The position numbers and the translations under genes were made by a program. A DNA stretch of 34,357 nucleotides, from assembly GCF_900155735.1 (NCBI RefSeq), contig NZ_LT707049.1:1-34357 (forward strand). Direction: 5' to 3'. Below, in pieces: positions 22,598 to 31,148 of this stretch; position 1 is the first letter of the stretch; each line of letters opens with the position of its first letter. Source of the DNA: Intestinibacillus massiliensis (GTDB lineage Bacteria > Bacillota > Clostridia > Oscillospirales > Butyricicoccaceae). The notes beneath the pieces are model-generated. The model saw only the letters and a list, made by a program, of their open reading frames with translations. It was not told where the DNA came from and ran no database searches.

Positions 22598-23236
22598 TTA
22601 TCCGCCGCGTGTGACGTCCTGCCGGCTGTACCAGTCGATCGCCGCATGGAACTGGTCGGGCGAAAAATCCGGCCACAGTTCGTCCACGACATAAAAATCG
22701 GCGTACACCGATTGTACGGGCAGGAACCCGGAAAGCCGCCGCATACCGCCCCAGCGGATCACCAGGTCAATCCGGGAAACGTCGTGCGAGCGCAGCCCCT
22801 GTACGATCTGGCGGCGGCCATGCGGCTGCATCAGCGGTTCCACGTCCCATTCCCATCCGTAATTGACTAAAAAATTGACTTTGATATTGCCGTCGCCTAC
22901 TCGCGTGCGTGTGCGGTAGCGGCCGAGCGGCTGCGGGAAATCCGGCGACCGGTCGTTGCCCACGACGAGCAGCTCGCCGCCGCACCTCCCGATGCGTTCA
23001 ACCGCGTCCAGGCACGCCTTTTGGAACGCATGCACCTGCGGGCGCGGCCGCCTGCAGTTGTCCGTGGTAAAACCGTAATACGTGACTTCCTCCACGCCAT
23101 ATTGCTGCGCCAGGCGGAGCGCCTCCACGCCTGGATCCAGCCCAAACGTATAGCCATCCTGCTTTTCCATGCCACGTTGCTGCGCCCAGCGCCGGTTCCC
23201 ATCCGGGATAATGCCGATATGCTTTGGGATCCTCAT
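22598..23236 (-). CDS. Undecaprenyl diphosphate synthase-like cis-prenyltransferase
   Basis: Cis-prenyltransferases extend farnesyl diphosphate to the lipid carrier for cell wall synthesis. The product has the signature HIGIIPDGNRRWA at the N-terminus, TYYGFTTDNCRRP in the middle, and IDLVIRWGGMRRLSGFLPVQSVYADFY near the end, with the catalytic Asp in DGN. At 212 residues it is about 30 shorter than typical UppS, and the GNIKVNFLVNYGWEWDV segment differs from the usual LNYGGR. It may be a paralogue with a different chain length. It stands alone on the minus strand. Confidence 0.8.
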   Translation of the reverse strand: MRIPKHIGIIPDGNRRWAQQRGMEKQDGYTFGLDPGVEALRLAQQYGVEEVTYYGFTTDNCRRPRPQVHAFQKACLDAVERIGRCGGELLVVGNDRSPDFPQPLGRYRTRTRVGDGNIKVNFLVNYGWEWDVEPLMQPHGRRQIVQGLRSHDVSRIDLVIRWGGMRRLSGFLPVQSVYADFYVVDELWPDFSPDQFHAAIDWYSRQDVTRGG

Positions 23237-23420
23237 AAACCTTCCTCCATTTCCCGCTTACTTATGATCCAGTATGGTCAAAAGCGCGCGGCTTCATGCG
23301 GGTGTTTTCCCCAGGATCTGCAAACTGGCGTAAAACCTTACCGGGCTTCCCGCTTTTTTCGACTATTTTTCACAGTTTTTTAATTTCCAAATCCTTTGCC
23401 TGTTTTTTCACGCCGATGTC

Positions 23421-23429
23421 TGCTATAAT
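23421..23429 (+). promoter_or_regulatory. Extended -10 promoter of the DUF1015 gene
   Basis: TGCTATAAT is an extended consensus -10, with the start codon 39 bases downstream and AACGGAGG as ribosome binding site. No -35 box is convincing. Confidence 0.5.
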
Positions 23430-23468
23430 GAAAATAATCATTTTACATATAAACGGAGGATCGAAACC

Positions 23469-24779
23469 ATGCCGAACCGTTGCACACGCGTTCCCCAGAT
23501 TATGATGCCCAAAAGCGGCACAGACCTGTCCAAGTGGGCAGTCGTCGCCTGTGACCAATACACCTCCCAGCCGGAGTACTGGGATCAAACCGACGAAATC
23601 GTCGGCAGCGCGCCTTCCACCTTGCGCCTTACCCTGCCCGAGGTCTATCTCGAAGAGGCCGACGTGTCTGACCGTGTGGACGATATCCACCGTACGATGG
23701 CACAATATGTCCAGGACGGCATCCTCACCGAGCTCCCGGCCGGCATGGTGCTGACCGAGCGCTTTTCCGGCGGGAGCTGCCCGCGCCGCGGCCTCATGCT
23801 GTCGGTCGACCTGGAAGCCTACGATTACAAGCCCGGGTCCCAGTCCCTGATCCGCCCCACCGAAAAGACGGTTGAGGAACGCATCCCGCCCCGCCTCAAG
23901 GTGCGCCAGGGCGCGTCGCTGGAACTGCCGCACATCATGCTGCTGATCGACGACCCGGACCGCACGGTTATCGAACCGCTGTTTGACCGGCTGGACCGGT
24001 TCCAGAAGCTGTACGACACCGACCTGATGCAGGACGGCGGCCACATCAACGGCTGGTTTATCCCGCAGGGCGCGGAGACCGACGCCATCGAAAACGGCCT
24101 TGCCGCGCTGTGCGACCGCGATACCTTCAACAAAAAGTACAGCCTGACCGAAGACCTCGCGTTGCTGCCCTTCGCCGTCGGCGACGGCAACCATTCCATG
24201 GCGACCGCAAAGGCCTATTGGGAGACCGTCAAGGCCGGCCTGTCCCCGGAGGATCAGGCGGATCACCCCGCGCGTTTCGCACTGGTCGAAGTCGTCAATA
24301 TCCATGACGAAAGCCTGATCATCGAGCCGATCCACCGCGTAATGTTCAATGTGTCCGCAAACCACCTGCTGGAAAGCGCAAAGAAGTTCTACGGCGAACA
24401 CGGCTGCACGGTTTCCATTGCCAGTTCCGCGGGGCATGCGGCGGACACGCATGTTTTCCCGTTCTGCACCGCGACGCGCCGGGAAACGCTGGCCGTCAAG
24501 AACCCCAAGTGGTCGATCCCGCTCGCCACGCTGCAGGCGTTCCTGGACGACTACCTGGCGAAGAACGCCGACGCCAGGATCGATTACATCCACGGCGAAG
24601 ACGTTGTCTCCCAGCTCGGTTCCAAGGAAGGCAACATGGGCTTCCTGCTGCCGGATATTGAAAAGAACGACCTGTTCCGCGGCGTCATCCTGGACGGCGT
24701 CCTGCCGCGCAAGACCTTTTCCATGGGCGAAGCGCACGAAAAGCGCTACTATATGGAAGCCAAGCGGATCACCCTGTAA
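23469..24779 (+). CDS. DUF1015 family protein
   Basis: A 436-residue cytosolic protein of a widespread family of unknown function. The N-terminal part (KWAVVACDQYTSQPEYW) and the later GDGNHSMATAKAYWE block, which corresponds to the ADGHHRYETA motif of other members, are diagnostic. The start follows ACGGAGG. It is monocistronic and ends at a pair of hairpins. A very long open frame on the opposite strand (23370-24815) is a composition shadow. Confidence 0.8.
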   Translation: MPNRCTRVPQIMMPKSGTDLSKWAVVACDQYTSQPEYWDQTDEIVGSAPSTLRLTLPEVYLEEADVSDRVDDIHRTMAQYVQDGILTELPAGMVLTERFSGGSCPRRGLMLSVDLEAYDYKPGSQSLIRPTEKTVEERIPPRLKVRQGASLELPHIMLLIDDPDRTVIEPLFDRLDRFQKLYDTDLMQDGGHINGWFIPQGAETDAIENGLAALCDRDTFNKKYSLTEDLALLPFAVGDGNHSMATAKAYWETVKAGLSPEDQADHPARFALVEVVNIHDESLIIEPIHRVMFNVSANHLLESAKKFYGEHGCTVSIASSAGHAADTHVFPFCTATRRETLAVKNPKWSIPLATLQAFLDDYLAKNADARIDYIHGEDVVSQLGSKEGNMGFLLPDIEKNDLFRGVILDGVLPRKTFSMGEAHEKRYYMEAKRITL

Positions 24780-24796
24780 CCGCACAACAAAACAGC

Positions 24797-24830
24797 AACC
24801 CCCTGTGCCTGACATGGCGCAGGGGGGGTT
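24797..24830 (+). terminator. Hairpin after the DUF1015 gene
   Basis: AACCCCCTGTGCC pairs with GGCGCAGGGGGGGTT, with one mismatch, 18 bases after the stop codon. Confidence 0.65.
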
Positions 24831-24838
24831 ATTGCAAA

Positions 24839-24883
24839 AAATAGGGATACCGGAGCCTCGGGGCTGCCGGTATCCCTATTTTT
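24839..24883. terminator. Bidirectional hairpin between DUF1015 and the GMP-synthase-like gene
   Basis: AATAGGGATACCGG pairs perfectly with CCGGTATCCCTATT, flanked by A and T runs. It lies at the 3-prime ends of two convergent genes and probably terminates both. Confidence 0.85.
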
Positions 24884-24886
24884 AAG

Positions 24887-26191
24887 TTATTCCCATTCGA
24901 TCGTGCCGCTCGGCTTGGGCGTCAGGTCGTAAAGCACGCGGTTGACGCCGGGCACCTCATGGGTGATACGCCCGGTGATCTTTTGCAGCAGCGCAAACGG
25001 TACGTCCTCCACCGTGGCGGTCATCGCGTCGATGGTATTGACCGCACGCAGGATGACCGGCCAGTCAAAGGTACGCTTGCCGTCGCGCACGCCGACCGAT
25101 TTAAAGTCCGGTACAACGGTAAAATACTGCCAGACTTTGCCTTCCAGGCCGGCGTTTGCAAATTCCTCGCGCAGGATCGCGTCGGACTCGCGCACCGCTT
25201 CCAGCCGGTCGCGCGTGATCGCGCCCAGGCAGCGCACGCCAAGGCCGGGGCCGGGGAACGGCTGGCGGTAAACCATGCCGTCCGGCAGGCCGAGCGCCTT
25301 GCCGCATGCGCGCACCTCATCCTTAAAGAGCATCTTGAGCGGCTCGACAAGCGCGAAGTCCAGATCCTCTGGCAGGCCGCCGACATTATGGTGGCTCTTG
25401 ACCGCCTTGACCGTCTTGGTGCCCGACTCGATGATATCCGGGTAGATCGTGCCCTGCCCCAGGAACTCGATGCCGTCCAGCTTGCGCGCCTCTTCCTCAA
25501 ACACACGGATGAACTCCGCGCCGATGATTTTGCGCTTCTGCTCCGGGTCTTCCACCCCTGCCAGCTTGCCCAGGAAACGGTCGACCGCATCCACATAAAC
25601 GAGGTTCGCCTCCATCTGGTTGCGGAACACCTCGACTACCTGCTCGGGCTCGCCCTTGCGCAGCAGGCCGTGGTTGACATGCACGCATGTGAGCTGCTTG
25701 CCGATCGCCTTGATGAGCAGCGCGGCCACGACCGAGGAATCCACGCCGCCGGAAAGCGCCAGGAGTACCTTGCGATCCCCTACCTGCCGGCGGATCAGTT
25801 CCACCTGGTCGGCGATAAAGTTCTCCATATTCCAGTTCGCCTGTGCCTGGCATCTGCCAAACACAAAGGCTTTTAACGCCTCCATGCACGCAGCCTGCCC
25901 TTCCGGCCAGGACGCCAGCACCTCGCCCTGGGCGCCGGGATGGTCGACTGCGAGCGTCGGCACGCCGCATCCATAAACCGCCGGCGCTACGTCGACCGCC
26001 GCGCCGTCTACCACGCGGTTCGGGCCGCCGTTCAGGATCACGCCCTTGACGTTCGGCAGCGCGCGGAGTTCCTCCAGGGTGATGTCATGCGGATGGATTT
26101 CGCTGTACACGCCGAGCGCACGGATGGCGCGCGCAATGGTGGTGTTTTCTGTGGAACCGAGGTCGAGAATGACAATCATGTCCTGCTTCAT
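24887..26191 (-). CDS. GMP synthase paralogue with degenerate glutaminase domain
   Basis: GMP synthase aminates XMP. The C-terminal ATP-pyrophosphatase and dimerisation parts are complete: [17 protein letters not shown] (P loop), [46 protein letters not shown], and the conserved end KPSGTIEWE. The N-terminal domain is only about 120 residues instead of about 190. Where GuaA has GICYGCQ, this has DHPGAQGE, with no nucleophilic Cys. It probably uses free ammonia or an unknown partner glutaminase. The ATG at 26191 gives 434 residues; an ATG seven codons upstream is less likely. A full-length guaA lies at 31149. Confidence 0.85.
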   Translation of the reverse strand: MKQDMIVILDLGSTENTTIARAIRALGVYSEIHPHDITLEELRALPNVKGVILNGGPNRVVDGAAVDVAPAVYGCGVPTLAVDHPGAQGEVLASWPEGQAACMEALKAFVFGRCQAQANWNMENFIADQVELIRRQVGDRKVLLALSGGVDSSVVAALLIKAIGKQLTCVHVNHGLLRKGEPEQVVEVFRNQMEANLVYVDAVDRFLGKLAGVEDPEQKRKIIGAEFIRVFEEEARKLDGIEFLGQGTIYPDIIESGTKTVKAVKSHHNVGGLPEDLDFALVEPLKMLFKDEVRACGKALGLPDGMVYRQPFPGPGLGVRCLGAITRDRLEAVRESDAILREEFANAGLEGKVWQYFTVVPDFKSVGVRDGKRTFDWPVILRAVNTIDAMTATVEDVPFALLQKITGRITHEVPGVNRVLYDLTPKPSGTIEWE

Positions 26192-26364
26192 CGGTGAAAC
26201 TGCTCCTCTCATCTGTCAAAAAATATATTGCGGGATACTTTTCCCGGTACCCTGCGGGCGACAACCGCCCAATAACCATGTGCGGTTATTATATCATATT
26301 TTGTCACGTGATGCACCCGGCCGCGCAAATTCTTTTGCCGCGGCATCCGCAGGAAGCGCTTTGC

Positions 26365-26874
26365 CTAAATCCCGAACGCCCCGTCATATACGACTGTGCC
26401 GCTGCACTGTGCCGCCGTATCGGACAATGGCAGCGCCATAAAATTTTCATCCGGCACCGGGAACGGCGCGCGGATGCCAAGCTGTGCGGCCGGGCGGTAT
26501 CCAAACCGCGGATAATACGTTTCGCTGCCAAGCACGACGGAATACTGGTATCCCAGCGCCCTTGCAACCCGGTGCCCTTCGCGTACCAGGGTAGCGCCGA
26601 CGCCTTGCCCCTGGTATTCCGGCAGGACGGCCAAGGGCGCCAGCGCCAGCCCCGTATGCGTGCCAATCCCGATTTTGGTAAACATAATATGCCCGACAAT
26701 CTTGCCCTCGTCCTCTGCAACCAGCGACAGCTCCGGGATAAACGCCGCGCTGTCCCGCAGCGCCACGACCAGGTTGTGCTCCTGCCCATCGCTGTGCGCC
26801 GCGCCCTGAAACGCGGTTTTTACCACTTCGTACACCGCATCCCAGTCGCGCCGCTCCTCTTTCCGTATCTGCAT
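26365..26874 (-). CDS. GNAT family N-acetyltransferase (YhbS-like)
   Basis: A 169-residue acetyltransferase. LAPLAVLPEYQGQGVGATLVREGHRVARALG contains the acetyl-CoA binding Q/RxxGxG/A motif, and VVLGSETYYPRFGYRPA matches YhbS-like members. The substrate is unknown. The start is preceded by TAGGAGGGG. It stands between the GMP-synthase paralogue and the Lrp gene on the same strand. Confidence 0.85.
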   Translation of the reverse strand: MQIRKEERRDWDAVYEVVKTAFQGAAHSDGQEHNLVVALRDSAAFIPELSLVAEDEGKIVGHIMFTKIGIGTHTGLALAPLAVLPEYQGQGVGATLVREGHRVARALGYQYSVVLGSETYYPRFGYRPAAQLGIRAPFPVPDENFMALPLSDTAAQCSGTVVYDGAFGI

Positions 26875-26960
26875 AAGCCCCTCCTATGTTATTCCAATTC
26901 GTTTGTGTGGCCTATCCAGTAGGATGGGCCAATCCCTTCCTGTGCATACGCCCGCCGGCT

Positions 26961-27419
26961 TCACAGCCGCAGCCCCTTGACGTCCTTGATGCGCGACAGG
27001 ATGACGTTCGTGCTGATGGCGGTAACGCCGGGAAGCGTATCGAGCGTCTCGGCCATAAACCGTTCCATTTCCTCCTGGCCTGCGGCAACCGCATGCACAT
27101 GCAGCCTGCAGTTGCCGGTAATCCGGTAAATCTGCGTGACAACCGGACAGCCCGAAAGCTGCGCCGTCGCCTGTAAAAAGGTATCCGGGCGGGTCTCTAT
27201 TTCAAAGTAACAGGATATGGCGCCGCTCAGCTTTTGCGGGTTGATAACCGCCGTATATCCCTCGATGATCCCGCGCTCCTCGAGCGCGTTGATACGCGCT
27301 TTGACCGCAACCCGCGAGATCCCGACCCGCTCTCCGATCTCCGAATAGGAATACCGGGCGTTTTCTATCAGGAGCTGCAATATTTTTTGATCCAACTCGT
27401 CCAACCCACTCAGATACAT
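26961..27419 (-). CDS. Lrp/AsnC family transcriptional regulator
   Basis: The ATG at 27419 has TAGGAGG seven bases upstream and gives 152 residues. An N-terminal helix-turn-helix (LDELDQKILQLLIENARYSY, then GERVGISRVAVKARINALEE) is followed by the RAM ligand domain (CYFEIETRPDTF...VHAVAAGQEEMERFMAETL). Lrp-type proteins sense amino acids. It is divergent from the MATE exporter gene 132 bases away, so it may control that gene and itself. Confidence 0.88.
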   Translation of the reverse strand: MYLSGLDELDQKILQLLIENARYSYSEIGERVGISRVAVKARINALEERGIIEGYTAVINPQKLSGAISCYFEIETRPDTFLQATAQLSGCPVVTQIYRITGNCRLHVHAVAAGQEEMERFMAETLDTLPGVTAISTNVILSRIKDVKGLRL

Positions 27420-27483
27420 GCGATCGCCTCCTAATGGAAAGCATAACACAAGCCGCATATAATATCAATACGAAAGTATATAA

Positions 27484-27512
27484 TTGCGTTTTGTATGTAT
27501 ATATGCTATTAT
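27484..27512 (+). promoter_or_regulatory. Promoter of the MATE exporter gene
   Basis: TTGCGT (27484-27489) and TATTAT (27507-27512) are 17 bases apart with an extended TGC. The surrounding AT-rich sequence suits Lrp binding. Confidence 0.6.
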
Positions 27513-27551
27513 TTTATCAATAACGAAATATCATGATTCACAGGTGATGCC

Positions 27552-28901
27552 ATGTATCGCGACCTTACAAACGGGAACATCCTCAAAACCCTTCTCCTGT
27601 TCTCCCTGCCGATGATCGCGGGGAACCTTTTGCAGCAGTTCTACAACATTGCGGACACCCTGATTGTCGGGAAATTCCTCGGCCGGGACGCCCTCGCCGC
27701 GGTCGGCTCGGCCTATACCCTCATGACCTTCTTGACCTCCATCCTGCTCGGCCTGTCCATGGGTGCGGGGGCGCTGTTTGCGATTTACCAGGGTCAGGGC
27801 GACCGTGAACGGCTGAAGGCCGGCATCGTACATGCCTTCTGCCTGATCTCCCTGATCACGCTCTTGCTCAATACGGCGGTTTACCTGTTTATTGACCCGC
27901 TCATGTCCTTTCTGCGGGTGCCGCAGGAGGTCTACGCGCCCATGCGGGAATATCTATGGGTCATCTTCGCCGGGCTTGCCGCAACCTTCCTTTATAACTT
28001 TTTTTCCTGCCTGCTCCGCGCACTCGGGAATTCCGCCGTGCCGCTGGCGTTCCTCACGGTTTCCGCGCTGCTCAACATCGCGCTCGACCTGCTGTTCGTG
28101 CTGCAATTTTCGTGGGGCGTGGGCGGGGCCGCGGCCGCCACAGTCATCGCGCAGTATGTTTCCGGGCTCGGCATCCTCCTATTTACCCTGCTGCGCTGCA
28201 AAGGCCTGCGCCCCGCGCGGCGCCATCTGCGCTGGAACGGGACGATTTTACGCGACATCGGGCGGCTTTCCGTGCTGACCTGCGTCCAGCAGTCGGTTAT
28301 GAACTTCGGCATCCTGATGGTGCAGGGGCTGGTCAACAGCTTCGGCCCTGTCGTAATGGCCGCTTTCGCCGCCGCCGTCAAAATCGACTCCTTCGCCTAT
28401 ATGCCGGTACAGGATTTCGGGAACGCCTTTTCCACGTTTATTTCCCAGAACTACGGCGCGGGGAAAACAAAACGCATCCGCGAAGGCATCCGGCAAGCCG
28501 TGCGGGTTTCGGTGTGCTTCTGTATCCTCATTTCCATCCTGGTCATTGCCTTTGCCGAAAAACTCATGCTGCTGTTTGTGCAGCCCCATGAAACCGCAAT
28601 GATAGAAGCAGGCGTACATTACCTGCGGATGGAAGGCGCGTTCTATTGGGCGATCGGGTGCCTGTTCCTGTTTTACGGGCTTTACCGCGCGGTCAACCGG
28701 CCTGCGATGTCCGTCGTGCTGACGGCCATCTCGCTCGGTATGCGCGTCCTCCTCGCATATGTGCTTGCCGTGCCGCTCGGCGTGACTGGTATCTGGCTCG
28801 CCATCCCGGTCGGCTGGCTTCTTGCCGACTTGGCCGGCCTGCTCTTTTACCGGCGCCATCGGACGGCGCTCCTGCATGGGGGCACGCCGCCCTCTACATA
28901 A
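27552..28901 (+). CDS. MATE family efflux transporter
   Basis: A 449-residue membrane protein with about 12 hydrophobic segments. It has the MATE family start LTNGNILKTLLLFSLPMIAGNLLQQFYNIADTLIVGKFLG and the internal repeat near residue 240 (LSVLTCVQQSVMNFGILMVQGLVNSFG). MATE proteins export drugs and metabolites using Na+ or H+ gradients. The ATG is preceded by AGGTGATG. The substrate is unknown; control by the divergent Lrp regulator is likely. Confidence 0.9.
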   Translation: MYRDLTNGNILKTLLLFSLPMIAGNLLQQFYNIADTLIVGKFLGRDALAAVGSAYTLMTFLTSILLGLSMGAGALFAIYQGQGDRERLKAGIVHAFCLISLITLLLNTAVYLFIDPLMSFLRVPQEVYAPMREYLWVIFAGLAATFLYNFFSCLLRALGNSAVPLAFLTVSALLNIALDLLFVLQFSWGVGGAAAATVIAQYVSGLGILLFTLLRCKGLRPARRHLRWNGTILRDIGRLSVLTCVQQSVMNFGILMVQGLVNSFGPVVMAAFAAAVKIDSFAYMPVQDFGNAFSTFISQNYGAGKTKRIREGIRQAVRVSVCFCILISILVIAFAEKLMLLFVQPHETAMIEAGVHYLRMEGAFYWAIGCLFLFYGLYRAVNRPAMSVVLTAISLGMRVLLAYVLAVPLGVTGIWLAIPVGWLLADLAGLLFYRRHRTALLHGGTPPST

Positions 28902-28910
28902 GGCACAAAA

Positions 28911-28948
28911 AGCCCGCAAGCACCGGGAAATGGTGCTTGCGGGCTTTC
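28911..28948. terminator. Hairpin terminator between MATE and YeiH genes
   Basis: A 14-base perfect stem AGCCCGCAAGCACC / GGTGCTTGCGGGCT, with A and T flanks, lies between two convergent genes. Confidence 0.85.
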
Positions 28949-28974
28949 CTATCGTGCGGGTAAACCGTGGCCTA

Positions 28975-30012
28975 TTACCAGATGCCCATGGTTTTTTGAA
29001 AAACCAAGCTGACGGAAATGATCACCACCCAGCAGCAAAGGCCGAGCAGCAGCGGCTTGCCGCCGGTTTTAACCAGCTTTGCAATATTAGTATTCATACC
29101 GATCGCGGCCATCGCCATAACGATCAGGAATTTGCTCAACGTTTTGATCGGGTCGTAGATTGCCACCGGGATGCCGCATGCGGATGTGACGGTGGTGATC
29201 AGGGACGCTACGATAAACCAGATAATGAAGAACGGGAAGACCTTGCGCAGCTTTACCCTTTCTCCAGCGCCCGCCTCGCTCTTTTCCATATGCGCCCGGT
29301 ACAGCGCAAGGACCAGCGTGATCGGGATGATCGCCAATGTACGTGTAAGCTTGACCGTAACCGCCGTATCCAGCGTGGCGGAGCCCAGGTGATAGATCGT
29401 ATCCCAGGTGGACGCTGTCGCCGTGACGGAGGAGGTATCGTTTACGGCCGTGCCTGCGAAAATGCCGAACGCCTCCCCGCCGGTCGTATCAAATCCCAGG
29501 AAAGTGCCGAATGCGGGAAACAGCAGGGCGGCCAGGATGTTGAAGAAAAAGATGACGGAAATCGCCTGCGCGACCTCGTCGTCGTCCGCGTCGACCACCG
29601 GCGCGGTGGCCGCGATGGCCGAACCGCCGCAGATCGAAGACCCCACCCCGACGAGGATCGCGGTCTTTTTATGGATATGCAGCGCCTTTTGCAAAATAAA
29701 GGACACGATCAGTGACGACAGGATCGTCGAAATAATGATGGGCAGCGAGCGTTTACCCGTTTCCAGTACCACAAACAAGTTCATGCCGAAACCCAACAGG
29801 ATGACTGCGTATTGCAGCACCTTTTTAGAGGTAAAACCGATCCCCGCGTGCAGCCTCTTTTTGTCTTTCATCAGCATGGAAATCGCCATACCGAACAGGA
29901 TGGCAAATACCGGCCCGCCGACGATATTGCAAAGCTGGCCTGCAATCCACGCAGCGACTGCAACGACGAGGCAAAACAAAATGCCGGGGGCAAGTCGGGC
30001 ATAATTCTTCAT
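28975..30012 (-). CDS. YeiH family putative sulfate exporter
   Basis: A 345-residue protein with about 10 membrane segments. It carries the family landmarks NIVGGPVFAILFGM, LLGFGMNL, VGVGSSICGGSAIAATAPVV and GTAVNDTSSVTA. Members are annotated as sulfate or sulfonate exporters, but direct evidence is limited. It is divergent from a LysR regulator 114 bases away, a common pairing for this family. Confidence 0.88.
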   Translation of the reverse strand: MKNYARLAPGILFCLVVAVAAWIAGQLCNIVGGPVFAILFGMAISMLMKDKKRLHAGIGFTSKKVLQYAVILLGFGMNLFVVLETGKRSLPIIISTILSSLIVSFILQKALHIHKKTAILVGVGSSICGGSAIAATAPVVDADDDEVAQAISVIFFFNILAALLFPAFGTFLGFDTTGGEAFGIFAGTAVNDTSSVTATASTWDTIYHLGSATLDTAVTVKLTRTLAIIPITLVLALYRAHMEKSEAGAGERVKLRKVFPFFIIWFIVASLITTVTSACGIPVAIYDPIKTLSKFLIVMAMAAIGMNTNIAKLVKTGGKPLLLGLCCWVVIISVSLVFQKTMGIW

Positions 30013-30083
30013 TTCTAATTAGCATCCCCTTCTAATTTGACTGTATTTTTACTTTCGATGTTGATTTTAGCATATGATTTCTA

Positions 30084-30098
30084 TATAATCAAATTATA
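30084..30098. promoter_or_regulatory. Palindromic candidate LysR binding site
   Basis: TATAAT and ATTATA arms around CAA form the T-N11-A shape of a LysR box in the 114-base region between the yeiH-type and lysR-type genes. The region is very AT-rich, so chance is possible. Confidence 0.4.
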
Positions 30099-30126
30099 AA
30101 TATTAATAAATATATAAGTCTAATTT

Positions 30127-31044
30127 ATGGTGATGTGCATGTTGGATCCACGGCTAGATACCTTCCTGGTATTATGCAAAATGAAAAGCTATACCAAGGC
30201 CGCCCAGATTTTAAACCTTACCCAACCCGCGGTCTCCCAGCATATCCGCTACCTGGAAACATATTTCGGCGGCAAATTATTTACCTATACAAACCGCACT
30301 CTGAACCTGACCCCCAAGGGGGAGCTGCTCTACCGCTTTGCGTCCACAATGCAATCCGACAGCACGCGCGTACTTGAGCTGCTCCGCAGCGACCATCCGG
30401 AACCGTTACAGCTCCGGATCGGGACGACGCTGACCATTGGGGAATACGTCATGCCCACAATCTTAACGCGTCTCCTGGAAACCTACCCGCACCTCCAGAT
30501 CAAGATGCCCGTACTCAATACAAAGATGCTCCTGCGCAAATTGCAGGACGGGGAAATCGACGTCGCCCTGGTGGAAGGGTATTTTAACAGCGCGGAATAC
30601 GAGGTGCAGCAATTTTCCGCCGAACCCTTTATCGCGGTTTGCGGCAGCGGCCATCCGCTGGCCAAAAGCGCGCCGCCCTATCCCGATATCTTCAAGGAGC
30701 GGCTGATCGTGCGCGAAAAAGGTTCCGGCACGCGGGAAGTCCTCGAGCATATCCTGCAAGAGCTCAACCTGTCCCTTCGCAGCTTTACCGACGTCTGCGA
30801 GGTCGGCAATTTAAACGCCATCAAAGAGCTTGTCAAAAACAACCTCGGCATCAGCTTTATGTACCAGGCCGCTGCGCAGCGGGAACTGGACAGCGGGCAA
30901 CTCGTAAAGCTATCCTTCAGTGCGAATACCTTTACCCACAGCTTCAGCTTTGTCTTCTTAAAAGACAGCATCCACCGGGAAGAGTACCTGTTTTGGCTGA
31001 AGGAAATCACAAAGCACGACTACCGTCCCGCCCATAACCGGTAG
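30127..31044 (+). CDS. LysR family transcriptional regulator
   Basis: A 305-residue regulator with N-terminal helix-turn-helix (FLVLCKMKSYTKAAQILNLT, QPAVSQHIRYLE) and a periplasmic-binding-protein-like effector domain (LRIGTTLTIGEYVMP...EIDVALVEGYF). This resembles CysL/YeiE-type regulators found beside yeiH. The start may be ATG 30127, or ATG 30139 which has GGTGAT in front. It probably regulates the divergent transporter. Confidence 0.9.
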   Translation: MVMCMLDPRLDTFLVLCKMKSYTKAAQILNLTQPAVSQHIRYLETYFGGKLFTYTNRTLNLTPKGELLYRFASTMQSDSTRVLELLRSDHPEPLQLRIGTTLTIGEYVMPTILTRLLETYPHLQIKMPVLNTKMLLRKLQDGEIDVALVEGYFNSAEYEVQQFSAEPFIAVCGSGHPLAKSAPPYPDIFKERLIVREKGSGTREVLEHILQELNLSLRSFTDVCEVGNLNAIKELVKNNLGISFMYQAAAQRELDSGQLVKLSFSANTFTHSFSFVFLKDSIHREEYLFWLKEITKHDYRPAHNR

Positions 31045-31090
31045 ACGGGACGGCGGCTTCGCCCCGCGGAAATGCCGCAAGCAAAAAAGA

Positions 31091-31128
31091 AGCGCCGGAT
31101 ATGCACATTGATGCATATCCGGCGCTTT
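31091..31128. terminator. Bidirectional terminator between the LysR gene and guaA
   Basis: A 15-base perfect stem (AGCGCCGGATATGCA and its complement) with a six-base loop and TTTT follows. It serves the convergent LysR gene and guaA. Confidence 0.9.
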
Positions 31129-31148
31129 TCTGCGGATTCAGGGCAATA

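Noticed and set aside
23370-24815. 481-codon open frame on the minus strand opposite the DUF1015 gene
   Set aside because: The plus-strand protein has clear family motifs and a good ribosome binding site. The antisense frame has no recognisable domain and follows from GC-rich third positions.
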